Positions 1-7,793 of a DNA stretch of 64,000 bases are shown piece by piece. This DNA comes from an uncultured Lachnoclostridium sp. (GTDB lineage Bacteria > Bacillota > Clostridia > Lachnospirales > Lachnospiraceae): the NCBI GenBank assembly GCA_905212635.1, contig CAJMFH010000008.1, forward strand, positions 19,636-83,635. Reading direction: 5' to 3'. Under the pieces are notes generated by a model. It made no database searches, was not told the DNA's origin, and saw nothing but the letters and a program-made list of their open reading frames with translations. The first letter of the stretch is position 1, and every line of letters begins with the position of its first letter. Position numbers and translations under genes: made by a program.

Positions 1-16
1 ATGGTATACTTAAAGA
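1..16 (+). promoter_or_regulatory. Truncated promoter of the decarboxylase gene (-10 TATACT)
   Basis: The window begins inside a promoter: TATACT at 5-10 is followed by TTAAAG. The same 16-base string recurs at 2088-2103 as the promoter of yaaR. The -35 box is outside the window. Confidence 0.4.
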
Positions 17-41
17 AATACTATGAGAAAGGGGAAATGAC

Positions 42-1454
42 ATGCCAAATCACTTTTTTACCACATTATCCAAATATTGTCAGCAGGATATCGTTCCGAT
101 GCATATGCCGGGGCATAAAAGAAATCCGCTGTGTACGATGCCAGATCCCTATTCTCTTGATGTGACGGAGGTCCCGGGGGTGGATGATCTGCATCACCCG
201 GAGGAGATGATTCGCGACCTGATGGACGATCTGACAAAATGGTACGATTCGAAACAGACTTACCTTTTGGTGAACGGAAGTACGAGTGGGATTTTGTCGG
301 CAATCACGGCGTGCTGTTATCCGGGGGACAAGATTTTGGTGGCGAGAAACTGTCATAAATCGGTTTATAATGCGATCAAACTTCTTGCACTCCGGCCGGT
401 TTACGTGTATCCCTGCCGGCTGGAAGGGACGATGGGAGAACTGGGGATCGCCGGAGAGATCGAAGTTTCGGAAGTCCGCCGTCTCCTAAAAGAAAATCCG
501 GATGTCCGCTGTGTGATGATCACATCGCCGACGTATGAAGGGATTGTTTCCGACATTGCCGGTATCGCGGCGGCAGTCCATGAGAAAAATATTCCTCTTG
601 TGGTCGATGAAGCGCATGGAGCACATTTTAACTGGCTTCCGACATTTCCGGAAACCGCGGTGCGGCGGGGAGCGGATCTTGTGATCGAGAGTCTCCACAA
701 AACGCTGCCGGCATTTACGCAGACGGCGGTTCTCCACCAGACGGGAAACCGGATCCGGGAAGACAGGCTGCTGTGGGCACTTCAGACGTATCAGTCAAGC
801 AGTCCGTCGTATCTTTTGATGGCGTCGATCGCGAAGTGTTTTGACTATGTGCAGACGGAAGAAACTTTTTCGGCGGAACATTTTGTGAAACATCTGAACC
901 GGTTTTATGAAGAAACAAAAAACTTACAAAAATTGGAAATTGCACACTGCGAAGAAATGGATCGTTCGAAAATTGTCATCAGTACCGCCCGCACAGAACT
1001 TACCGGGCAGCAGTTGGAAGAGATTCTTCTGGAACGTTACGGCATTCAGCTGGAGATGAGCTGTGGCAATTATGCGCTGGGGATGGCGACGATCTGCGAT
1101 ACGGCAGAACATTTTGACCGTTTTGCGGCGGCATTGTGTGATCTTGACCGGTCAGTAACGGATGTGGGAAAAGGTGCAAAGAAAACCTTTACATACAAAA
1201 TAAAACCGCCAAAACAGCGGATGTACAGCTATGAGGCAGAGCGGCTGCCCGTAAAAGAGGTGCCGCTTGCGGAGGCAGCAGGCCAGACCGCGGCAAAGGA
1301 CGTGTACCTATATCCGCCGGGAGTGCCATTTGCGGTCGCGGGAGAAATATTTTCGCAGGAAATGGTTGAGGTGCTTTTGGACGGACAAAAATCCGGTTAT
1401 GAAGTGCGTGGAGTTGGAAACAATAACGTTTTTGTCTGCAATGACAATATTTGA
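42..1454 (+). CDS. Orn/Lys/Arg decarboxylase family protein (YaaO/SpeA-like, short form)
   Basis: PLP-dependent fold-type I decarboxylase related to lysine/arginine/ornithine decarboxylases, cytoplasmic, 470 aa, which is the short Gram-positive form. The N-terminus carries the family motif MHMPGHKRNP, and the PLP lysine lies in ESLHKTLPAFTQT (about residues 212-224). The aspartate contacting the pyridine ring is in VVDEAHGAHF. The smaller C-terminal domain ends with VAGEIFS. A Shine-Dalgarno AAAGGGG lies just before the ATG. The substrate (arginine, lysine or ornithine) cannot be told from sequence. Its position before a nucleotide kinase, yaaR and holB matches yaaO in Bacillus. Confidence 0.9.
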   Translation: MPNHFFTTLSKYCQQDIVPMHMPGHKRNPLCTMPDPYSLDVTEVPGVDDLHHPEEMIRDLMDDLTKWYDSKQTYLLVNGSTSGILSAITACCYPGDKILVARNCHKSVYNAIKLLALRPVYVYPCRLEGTMGELGIAGEIEVSEVRRLLKENPDVRCVMITSPTYEGIVSDIAGIAAAVHEKNIPLVVDEAHGAHFNWLPTFPETAVRRGADLVIESLHKTLPAFTQTAVLHQTGNRIREDRLLWALQTYQSSSPSYLLMASIAKCFDYVQTEETFSAEHFVKHLNRFYEETKNLQKLEIAHCEEMDRSKIVISTARTELTGQQLEEILLERYGIQLEMSCGNYALGMATICDTAEHFDRFAAALCDLDRSVTDVGKGAKKTFTYKIKPPKQRMYSYEAERLPVKEVPLAEAAGQTAAKDVYLYPPGVPFAVAGEIFSQEMVEVLLDGQKSGYEVRGVGNNNVFVCNDNI

Positions 1455-1474
1455 AAAGATCAGGAGGGATTGCA

Positions 1475-2059
1475 ATGGGTAAATTATTTGTTATCATGGG
1501 AAAGAGCGCGACAGGAAAAGATTCGCTTTATCAGAGGATCGTGGAGGATTTTCCGGGACTGAAAGAAGTCGTTACGTATACGACACGCCCAATCCGTGCC
1601 GGGGAAACGTACGGCAAAGAGTATTTTTTCGTCAGCGAAGAAGAAATGCACGAGATGCAGGAAGCAGATAAAATCATTGAATGCCGTGTGTATCAGACGG
1701 TACATGGTCCATGGTATTATTTTACTGCAAATGACGGTCAGATTGATCTGGAAAAGGGAGATTATATCCTTATTACAACGCTGGAAGGATACCGCAAATT
1801 GGAGACATTTTTTGGCATTGAGCAGGTTGTTCCAATCTATATTGAAGTCGATGATTTCGAACGTATTGAGCGTGCATTGAAACGCGAAAAAGAACAGAAT
1901 ACGCCGTGTGTAGCTGAATTGTGCCGCCGTTTTCTCGCAGATGAAGAGGACTTTTCCGAGGAAAAACTTGACGAGACGGGCATTGACATCCGAGTACAGA
2001 ATGACAATTTTGAGGAGGCACTTGACCATATCGAAACGATGATACAGCATCAGGTGTGA
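1475..2059 (+). CDS. Guanylate kinase-like P-loop protein
   Basis: P-loop kinase of the guanylate kinase family, 194 aa. The Walker A loop is GKSATGKDS near residues 8-16, followed by the GMP-binding signature TYTTRPIRAGETYGKEYFF, both at the places expected for Gmk. The usual NxYGT loop is replaced by VHGPWYYF, so it is a divergent member and nucleotide specificity is uncertain. ATG 1475 is chosen because AGGAGG stands 6 bases upstream; it follows the decarboxylase stop by 20 bases. In Bacillus this position (between yaaO and yaaQ/yaaR) holds thymidylate kinase tmk, so this looks like a replacement. Confidence 0.8.
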   Translation: MGKLFVIMGKSATGKDSLYQRIVEDFPGLKEVVTYTTRPIRAGETYGKEYFFVSEEEMHEMQEADKIIECRVYQTVHGPWYYFTANDGQIDLEKGDYILITTLEGYRKLETFFGIEQVVPIYIEVDDFERIERALKREKEQNTPCVAELCRRFLADEEDFSEEKLDETGIDIRVQNDNFEEALDHIETMIQHQV

Positions 2060-2067
2060 TTTTCTGG

Positions 2068-2097
2068 TTGCAACACCAGCGAATTTCATGGTATACT
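2068..2097 (+). promoter_or_regulatory. Promoter of the yaaR-holB-ricT operon
   Basis: TTGCAA (2068-2073), 18-base spacer, TATACT (2092-2097). It lies between the kinase stop and the yaaR start. Confidence 0.55.
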
Positions 2098-2138
2098 TAA
2101 AGATGGAATGGATTGCATTTTGAGGGAGGTGTGAAAGG

Positions 2139-2579
2139 ATGGAAATTAAAGTAGATCCGATGCAGCAAACCGTGGCTGCAACGACGACAAGGCAGACGCA
2201 GAATACGGGAGAAGATTTCAAATTCACGCTGATGAGTTCTCTGGAAGAAGAGGGCCTACAGGCACGCCTTTCACTCATGATGGAAGACATTACGATGCAG
2301 GGGAAAAAACTTGGCAAGCATATGGATGTGCGTGATATGCGCCAATACCGGAAACTGATCCAGGAATTTATGAACGAGATCGTAAACCGTTCACACAAAT
2401 TCAGCCGTGAAAACTTTCTTGACCGGAGAGGACGGCACCGTGTGTATGGCATGATAAAACGTGTCAATGTGGCATTGGATGAGTTGGCGGGAGAACTGAT
2501 TAAAGAAGAAAAAGACCACCTTGGAATTCTTGCAAAGATTGATGAGATACGAGGGATGCTTCTTGATATACTGACATGA
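2139..2579 (+). CDS. yaaR: YaaR family protein (DUF327)
   Basis: Small helical cytoplasmic protein of 146 aa. The family is conserved in Firmicutes between tmk/yaaQ and holB, and its function is not established. The sequence shows no membrane segment or signal peptide. Helical stretches carry the conserved SREN(F)LDRRGRHRVYGMIKRVN block near residues 88-108. A strong GGGAGGTGTGAAAGG ribosome site precedes the ATG. It ends 7 bases before holB, so the two are probably co-transcribed. Confidence 0.85.
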   Translation: MEIKVDPMQQTVAATTTRQTQNTGEDFKFTLMSSLEEEGLQARLSLMMEDITMQGKKLGKHMDVRDMRQYRKLIQEFMNEIVNRSHKFSRENFLDRRGRHRVYGMIKRVNVALDELAGELIKEEKDHLGILAKIDEIRGMLLDILT

Positions 2580-2586
2580 GGAAAGG

Positions 2587-3585
2587 ATGGTGGTACCTAT
2601 GTTTTTATTTTCAGAAATAATGGGACATGAAGATATAAAAGAACATTTGCAGATGGCGATCCGGGAAGATAAGCCGTTTCATGCCTATATTTTTCAAGGC
2701 GAAGTAGGCTGTGGCAAAGAGACGATGGCGAGAACTTTTGCGGCTGGGCTCCAATGTACGGCAGAGCAGGAGGTGCGGCCATGCGGAAAATGTCCGTCCT
2801 GCAAGCAGATTGATTCCGGAAATCAGCCGGATGTGATCTGGGTGACGAGAGAATTATCGAGTATCGGTGTGGACGATGTGCGTGAAAAGATCAATTCGGA
2901 GATGGCGATCAAACCATTTTCCAGTCCGTACAAAATCTTTATCGTGCCGGAGGCAGAGAGAATGACTGAAGCGGCGCAGAATGCCCTTTTGAAAACGATT
3001 GAGGAGCCGCCGGAATACGGAATTATCATTCTGCTCACCAGTAATATGAGTGCAATTCTGCCGACAATACAGTCTCGATGTCTGACACTGGAATTTCGAC
3101 CGCTTACGACGGCGGCAATCGAGAAATATCTGATCGATACGTACCATGTGGTAGATTACCGTGCACGGACGAGCGCCATATTTGCACAGGGAAATCTTGG
3201 AAAAGCAATCCGCTATATTGAGTCCGAAGATTTTGAGGAAAAAAAGAATCAGGTATTGTATTTGTTAAAAAATGTAAGAAATATGACCGTTTCCGAAATG
3301 TTGGAAAAAATAAAAGAGATTGGGGAAGACAAGGACAATATCAAAGATTATATTGATCTTATGGTTCTCTGGTATCGCGATGTGCTTTTATTTAAAGCAA
3401 CCAAAAATATGAATCAGCTGGTATTCCAGAGCGAATTCCGCGCCATATCGGAAGAAGCGAACCAGCGCGATTATGAAAAAATAGAAGAGATATTAAGTGC
3501 TTTTGACAAAGCGAAACTTCGTCTCAAAGCCAATGTAAACTTTGAAGTGGCGATGGAACTCATGCTTTGTACGATGAAGCAGTAA
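2587..3585 (+). CDS. holB: DNA polymerase III delta' subunit
   Basis: AAA+ clamp-loader subunit of 332 aa acting with DnaX and HolA to load the sliding clamp. Seen: GxxxxGKET P-loop region (FQGEVGCGKETMA, about residues 36-48), a four-cysteine zinc module (CTAEQEVRPCGKCPSCK) and the sensor region NALLKTIEEPPEYGIIILLT. A C-terminal collar domain follows. Two ATGs compete, 2587 and 2599; GAGG lies 5 bases before the first, so 2587 is used, but the protein could begin MFLFSEIMG. It is followed by ricT as in Bacillus. Confidence 0.93.
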   Translation: MVVPMFLFSEIMGHEDIKEHLQMAIREDKPFHAYIFQGEVGCGKETMARTFAAGLQCTAEQEVRPCGKCPSCKQIDSGNQPDVIWVTRELSSIGVDDVREKINSEMAIKPFSSPYKIFIVPEAERMTEAAQNALLKTIEEPPEYGIIILLTSNMSAILPTIQSRCLTLEFRPLTTAAIEKYLIDTYHVVDYRARTSAIFAQGNLGKAIRYIESEDFEEKKNQVLYLLKNVRNMTVSEMLEKIKEIGEDKDNIKDYIDLMVLWYRDVLLFKATKNMNQLVFQSEFRAISEEANQRDYEKIEEILSAFDKAKLRLKANVNFEVAMELMLCTMKQ

Positions 3586-3609
3586 GAATAGATAAAGTGA
3601 GGTAAAAAA

Positions 3610-4521
3610 GTGAAGATTATTATCGGAGTACGTTTCCGCCAAGCGGGCAAAATTTACTATTTTGACCCCGGAAAGGAAAAAGAAAATATAACGCGGGGAA
3701 CGCGTGTAATTGTAGAGACGGCAAAAGGAGTCGAGATGGGGACGGTAGTCCTTCCCCCGACGGAGATGCCGGAGGAAAAAATCGTAGCACCTCTGAAAGG
3801 AATCGTTCGTCTGGCAACGAGAGAGGACAAAGACCAGGAGGAAAAAAACCGGGAGAAAGAGGCAGAGGCCTTTGTAATCTGCAAACAGAAAATTGCCAAA
3901 CATAAATTGGAAATGAAACTGATCGCGGCAGAATATACGTTTGACCGCAACAAATTATTGTTTTATTTTACGGCAGATGGAAGAATTGATTTCCGTGAAC
4001 TGGTAAAAGATCTGGCATCGGTGTTCCGTACGCGTATTGAACTGCGTCAGATTGGAGTCCGCGATGAGACAAAGCTGCGCGGCGGCATTGGTATCTGTGG
4101 AAGAGCGCTCTGCTGTCATACCTATCTTTCTGAATTTGCGCCGGTTTCCATCAAAATGGCAAAAGAGCAGAATCTGTCACTCAATCCGACAAAGATTTCA
4201 GGAGTGTGCGGTCGTCTGATGTGCTGCCTGAAAAATGAGGAAGAGGCATACGAGGAATTGAACCGTAGTCTGCCAAATGTTGGAACGCGCGTGAAAACGC
4301 CGGACGGACTCAATGGGGAAGTGCAGAGTGTCAGTGTATTGAAGCAGAAAGTCCGTGTGATCGTAACCCTTGATAATGACGAAAAAGAAGTGCGTGAATA
4401 TGCGGCGGCAGAACTTAAATTCCGGAAGGACCGCAAACGTGACCACGGAAAGCATGAGGAAGATAAGGAATTGAAAGCGCTGGAAGCAATGGAAAAAAAG
4501 GAAGGTAAGTCAAAAATCTGA
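3610..4521 (+). CDS. ricT: RicT/YaaT, PSP1 C-terminal domain protein
   Basis: PSP1-domain protein of 303 aa. In Bacillus, YaaT (RicT) forms a complex with RicA and RicF that carries iron-sulfur clusters and promotes mRNA maturation and sporulation. Conserved cysteines are seen in GICGRALCCHTYL and SGVCGRLMCCLKNE (about residues 160-205), the probable cluster ligands. The C-terminus is very lysine/glutamate rich. The start is GTG at 3610 with GTGAGG upstream. It overlaps the next gene by one base (TGATG), implying coupled translation. Confidence 0.9.
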   Translation: MKIIIGVRFRQAGKIYYFDPGKEKENITRGTRVIVETAKGVEMGTVVLPPTEMPEEKIVAPLKGIVRLATREDKDQEEKNREKEAEAFVICKQKIAKHKLEMKLIAAEYTFDRNKLLFYFTADGRIDFRELVKDLASVFRTRIELRQIGVRDETKLRGGIGICGRALCCHTYLSEFAPVSIKMAKEQNLSLNPTKISGVCGRLMCCLKNEEEAYEELNRSLPNVGTRVKTPDGLNGEVQSVSVLKQKVRVIVTLDNDEKEVREYAAAELKFRKDRKRDHGKHEEDKELKALEAMEKKEGKSKI

Positions 4522-5252
4522 TGAAAGACATCATATTACCGGGGGAACGGCTGGATGATCTGCAACGGGACGGTTTGATGCTCATCCAGAACCCCAATTG
4601 GTTTTGTTTTGGCATGGATGCGGTACTGCTTTCGTCCTTTGCCCGTGTGCCGGAAGGCAAAAAGGTACTGGATCTCGGCTGCGGCAATGGCATTATTCCG
4701 ATCCTTTTGTCCGCAAAGACTAAGGCAGAACATATCGAAGGTTTGGAAATTCAGACCGACATTGCGGACATGGCAAGACGAAGTGTCGAGTATAATAAAT
4801 TAAACTCCAGAGTGCATATTACGACAGGAGATATCAAAGAAGCGGCGGTGATTTTCGGAGCGGCTTCTTTTGATGTCATAACGACCAATCCGCCGTATAT
4901 GAGTGAATCCCACGGACTTACCAATCCGACGGGGCATAAGGCAATCGCCCGCCATGAGTTAAAATGCACACTGGATGATGTGCTGAATGCAAGTGCAAAA
5001 TTGCTGAAACCCGGTGGACATTTCTTTATGGTACACCGTCCGTCGCGGCTTGGCGAGATTATGAGTAAAATGACCGCCTGCCGGATCGAACCCAAACGGA
5101 TGCAGCTCGTCTATCCGTATGTGGACAAGGAACCCAATATGGTGTTGATCGAGGGAACGCGGGGCGGCAATCCGGGCATGAAGATAGAAAAGCCGCTTAT
5201 CGTATACAAAGAGGTAAATGTGTATACCGAACAGTTGTTAGAGAATTACTAG
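4521..5252 (+). CDS. trmN6: tRNA1(Val) (adenine-37-N6)-methyltransferase-like protein
   Basis: Rossmann-fold SAM-dependent N6-adenine methyltransferase of 243 aa, matching the TrmN6/YfiC/YabB family. Motif I is VLDLGCGNGIIPILL (about residues 48-62) and the amino-methyltransferase motif is TTNPPYMS (about 125-132). The start overlaps the ricT stop. The gene order ricT-yabB-rsmI equals that of Bacillus without yabA and yazA. Confidence 0.85.
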   Translation: MKDIILPGERLDDLQRDGLMLIQNPNWFCFGMDAVLLSSFARVPEGKKVLDLGCGNGIIPILLSAKTKAEHIEGLEIQTDIADMARRSVEYNKLNSRVHITTGDIKEAAVIFGAASFDVITTNPPYMSESHGLTNPTGHKAIARHELKCTLDDVLNASAKLLKPGGHFFMVHRPSRLGEIMSKMTACRIEPKRMQLVYPYVDKEPNMVLIEGTRGGNPGMKIEKPLIVYKEVNVYTEQLLENY

Positions 5253-5266
5253 GAAATGAGGCTATT

Positions 5267-6106
5267 ATGGGAACATTATATTTGTGTGCTACGCCGATCG
5301 GAAATCTGGAAGATATTACATTGCGCGTGCTTCGGACATTGAAAGAAGTAGATTTGATCGCGGCGGAGGACACCAGACAGACGATCAAACTTCTCAATCA
5401 TTTTGATATCAAGACACCACTTACCAGTTATCATGAACACAATAAATATCAGAAGACCGGGGTTCTGGTCAATGAACTGCTCGCGGGAAAAAATATTGCT
5501 GTCGTGACGGATGCCGGTACGCCTGCAATCTCGGATCCGGGGGCAGAACTGGCATTGGCAGCCTATGAAGCCGGGATTACGGTGACTTCTCTGCCAGGAG
5601 CTTCTGCCGTCATCACCGCGCTTACGCTGGGCGGTCTTCCGACACGCCAGTTTGCTTTTGAAGGGTTTCTGCCGATGGATAAAAAGGAACGGGCGAGAGC
5701 ACTGGAACGCCTGAAAAATACGACGTATACGACGGTATTTTACGAGGCACCGCACCGGCTTGTAAAGACGCTTCAGGCAATTGCAGAAGTGCTGCCGGGA
5801 ACGCGGAAGATCGCAGTGTGCAAGGAACTTACCAAACGTCATGAAAAGGTGATGCAGTGTACGCTGGAAGAGGCTTGTTCTTATTATGAGAAAAATGAAC
5901 CGAAGGGCGAATTTGTATTTGTCGTGGAGGGTGCAGATATTGAAGAACTGGAAAGCCGGGAACAGCAGAAATGGGAATCGGTTCCGATTGAAGAACATAT
6001 GCAGAATTATCTCGCCCAGGGAATGGAACGGAAAGAGGCAATGAAAGCGGTAGCGAAAGACCGTGGAATGACGAAAAATCAGGTATACAAAGAGCTTATG
6101 AAATAA
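5267..6106 (+). CDS. rsmI: 16S rRNA (cytidine-1402-2'-O)-methyltransferase RsmI
   Basis: Tetrapyrrole-methylase-fold enzyme of 279 aa that 2'-O-methylates C1402 in the 30S decoding site. Seen: N-terminal LYLCATPIGNLEDITLR, then EDTRQT, the glycine-rich VTDAGTPAISDPG (about residues 81-93) and LPGASAVITAL, all diagnostic of RsmI. The C-terminal small helical domain ends TKNQVYKELMK. It is the last gene of this operon and is followed by an intrinsic terminator. Confidence 0.95.
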   Translation: MGTLYLCATPIGNLEDITLRVLRTLKEVDLIAAEDTRQTIKLLNHFDIKTPLTSYHEHNKYQKTGVLVNELLAGKNIAVVTDAGTPAISDPGAELALAAYEAGITVTSLPGASAVITALTLGGLPTRQFAFEGFLPMDKKERARALERLKNTTYTTVFYEAPHRLVKTLQAIAEVLPGTRKIAVCKELTKRHEKVMQCTLEEACSYYEKNEPKGEFVFVVEGADIEELESREQQKWESVPIEEHMQNYLAQGMERKEAMKAVAKDRGMTKNQVYKELMK

Positions 6107-6115
6107 AAAGACACA

Positions 6116-6152
6116 ACGCAGGCGGCTGAAAAAGAGGTGCCTGCGTTTTTTT
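6116..6152 (+). terminator. Intrinsic terminator after rsmI
   Basis: ACGCAGGC (6116-6123) pairs with GCCTGCGT (6139-6146) and is followed by a run of T. Confidence 0.85.
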
Positions 6153-6190
6153 CGCGTCTGAACAGTCGGTCGCCGGATACAAATAAAAAA

Positions 6191-6250
6191 GTAACCATTC
6201 GGTTACTTAAAAGAGAAAAGGAAAGGCTGGAGTCTAGGGGGGCTCCAGCC
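6191..6250 (-). terminator. Two tandem intrinsic terminators after abrB
   Basis: Read on the minus strand. The first hairpin pairs GGCTGGAG with CTCCAGCC (6225-6250) and is followed by a T-rich tract. The second pairs GTAACC with GGTTAC (6191-6206) and is followed by TTTTTTATTT. Confidence 0.75.
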
Positions 6251-6269
6251 ACACTAAAGGGATATATGA

Positions 6270-6527
6270 TTAAATTAAACCAGCTAGCTTAGCCAATGCC
6301 TCAATTGAAGCTACGGAAACCAATTTTCCTTCATATTCAATCAGGTCTTTATCTGAACCAGTAAATACATCAACAGGCTCATATTTTTTGATCATGATCG
6401 CATTTTTCTGAGCAGAAATCTCTACTTCTCCGCGATTCTCAATTCCAAGTGATTTTCTCATTTCCATCGGAATGGTAACTCTTCCTAAGTTATCCAAACG
6501 ACGTACAATTCCTACATTTTTACTCAT
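6270..6527 (-). CDS. abrB: AbrB/SpoVT family transition-state regulator
   Basis: DNA-binding swapped-hairpin regulator of 85 aa. The N-terminal domain VRRLDNLGRVTIPMEMRKSLG is the classical AbrB signature, and EISAQKNAIMIKKY completes the barrel. The C-terminal half is the short multimerisation part. AbrB represses post-exponential genes during growth in Bacillus; the same role is inferred here. A minus-strand promoter lies about 75 bases upstream. Its place after rsmI is conserved. Confidence 0.9.
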   Translation of the reverse strand: MSKNVGIVRRLDNLGRVTIPMEMRKSLGIENRGEVEISAQKNAIMIKKYEPVDVFTGSDKDLIEYEGKLVSVASIEALAKLAGLI

Positions 6528-6604
6528 GGTCGTCTTCCCCTTTTTTCATTATTGAAAGAAATTTTTTTACATATTTTGTACTCACAACCCCTTCAACGAT
6601 TTAC

Positions 6605-6633
6605 ATTCTATCACGAGTCGAGAGATTAGTCAA
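6605..6633 (-). promoter_or_regulatory. Promoter of abrB
   Basis: On the minus strand TTGACT (6633-6628), 17-base spacer, TAGAAT (6610-6605). It leaves a leader of roughly 70 bases before abrB. Confidence 0.6.
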
Positions 6634-6672
6634 TAAAATAAATATAAAAATATATAAAATATAGGTAAAAGA

Positions 6673-7167
6673 TTACAGCGCCCCACGTTTCGCGCATTGC
6701 ATTGCCAAAAAACCGATAAAAAATCCGGATACGGCTCCGCTGAAATACAAAATGGGTGCATACCAGCGAAGGGAGTCAAAGCCTACGATCAGAGAAGCTG
6801 CCAGCCATTGTCCCATGCAGTGGGCGATGCCGCCGGCAGCGCTGACAGAGAGCATGGATAACCTGTCTTTGGCGGCCCATTTGAGGAAAGCCATCAAAAA
6901 GATGCTGAGAATACTTCCGGCGAGGCTGTATAACAAGCTGAATAAACTGCCGAAAGTAAAGGCACTCAAGAAAATTCTCAAAAGGGACAGCGAAAGCGTG
7001 TAACGCAATCCTTTCTTATATAATGTAAGAAGAAAGATCAAATTGGCAAATCCGATCTTCATCCCCGGAAATGGCAGTGGCAGCGGAAAAAGGTTTTCAA
7101 GATAGCCAAATAAAAATGCCAATGCCGTATAAAGCGCATATTCTGCAATTTTTTTTGATCGATTCAT
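6673..7167 (-). CDS. Gx transporter family membrane protein (heptaprenyl diphosphate synthase component I-like)
   Basis: Integral membrane protein of 164 aa with about five hydrophobic segments and the FPGMKIGFANL motif of the Gx transporter family (often annotated HepS component I). The ATG at 7167 is chosen because AAAGGAG stands just upstream; a longer reading frame to 7257 would run into the preceding gene. It follows the NusG-II protein, a pairing common in Lachnospiraceae, where both are thought to sit near redox or isoprenoid functions. The exact substrate is unknown. Confidence 0.8.
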   Translation of the reverse strand: MNRSKKIAEYALYTALAFLFGYLENLFPLPLPFPGMKIGFANLIFLLTLYKKGLRYTLSLSLLRIFLSAFTFGSLFSLLYSLAGSILSIFLMAFLKWAAKDRLSMLSVSAAGGIAHCMGQWLAASLIVGFDSLRWYAPILYFSGAVSGFFIGFLAMQCAKRGAL

Positions 7168-7181
7168 AGCAGTCTCCTTTT

Positions 7182-7559
7182 TTATCCGCTGATGCCGTCC
7201 AATTCGGGTACTGTGTCGGAAGAGGTAATCGCGAGGACAACCTGGTGGGGAAGGCATACAATGCTTTCTCCGGTATTCGAAATACCTTTTGTGCGGACAC
7301 AGATCTGATCCGGGCAGGACGCCGTTTTCATCGTAACTTTATGATCTTTGATGCAAAATGTGTTGGAATCGCCATCTTCTGTCGTGATCGTTTTCTCTAT
7401 ATTGGAAGAAAGCGGATAGGTGGCAGTGACTTTTCCCTTGACGCGGACTTCTACGACAGAACCATTTTCCACGCGCGGCAGATAGACAGATCCGGCGAGG
7501 AGCAGTCCGAGGATCAGAAGCCCGGCCAGAAAGAAGATATCCATGCGTGTTTTCTTCAT
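7182..7559 (-). CDS. NusG domain II-containing protein
   Basis: Membrane-anchored extracytoplasmic protein of 125 aa. One N-terminal transmembrane helix (IFFLAGLLILGLLLAGSVYL) is followed by a NusG-II (DUF1312) domain with the two conserved cysteine pieces TASCPDQIC and SIVCLPHQVV. ATG 7559 is preferred over the in-frame TTG at 7571, which directly abuts the AAAGGAG ribosome site. It is transcribed with the Gx transporter, whose ATG lies 15 bases downstream. The function is unproven; the family often accompanies FMN-binding or electron-transfer proteins. Confidence 0.8.
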   Translation of the reverse strand: MKKTRMDIFFLAGLLILGLLLAGSVYLPRVENGSVVEVRVKGKVTATYPLSSNIEKTITTEDGDSNTFCIKDHKVTMKTASCPDQICVRTKGISNTGESIVCLPHQVVLAITSSDTVPELDGISG

Positions 7560-7674
7560 GACGAATTTCAACTCCTTTTCGCTGATGTTCCCTCTATTTT
7601 ATCATATAAAAATCGTAAAAGAAATAAAGAAAATGTAAATAGTATAAAATATTCACGAAACCGTAAAAAGTCAC

Positions 7675-7703
7675 TTGACACTAGGGATTGTGTAGTATAT
7701 GAT
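7675..7703 (+). promoter_or_regulatory. Promoter of the acyl-CoA synthetase gene
   Basis: TTGACA (7675-7680), 17-base spacer, TATGAT (7698-7703), a near-consensus vegetative promoter. Confidence 0.75.
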
Positions 7704-7713
7704 AAAGATGCAT

Positions 7714-7730
7714 GTAGTTTTAAAAACTAC
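7714..7730 (+). promoter_or_regulatory. Candidate operator: 8-bp inverted repeat just after the transcription start
   Basis: GTAGTTTT-A-AAAACTAC is a perfect dyad starting about 11 bases past the -10 box. No T-tract follows, so it is not a terminator. The position suits a repressor site; the regulator is unknown. Confidence 0.4.
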
Positions 7731-7793
7731 GTGAGGTGTAAATTAAAACAAGATAGATTTGGCGTGATTACGGACGCAGAAATGGAGAAAAAA

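Noticed and set aside
1484..2467. Minus-strand frame of 327 codons
   Set aside because: It lies opposite the guanylate-kinase-like gene and yaaR, which have good ribosome sites and family motifs; it has no recognisable motif.
7245..7793. Longer N-terminus for the acyl-CoA synthetase
   Set aside because: The extension is antisense to the NusG-II gene and precedes the promoter at 7675-7703.
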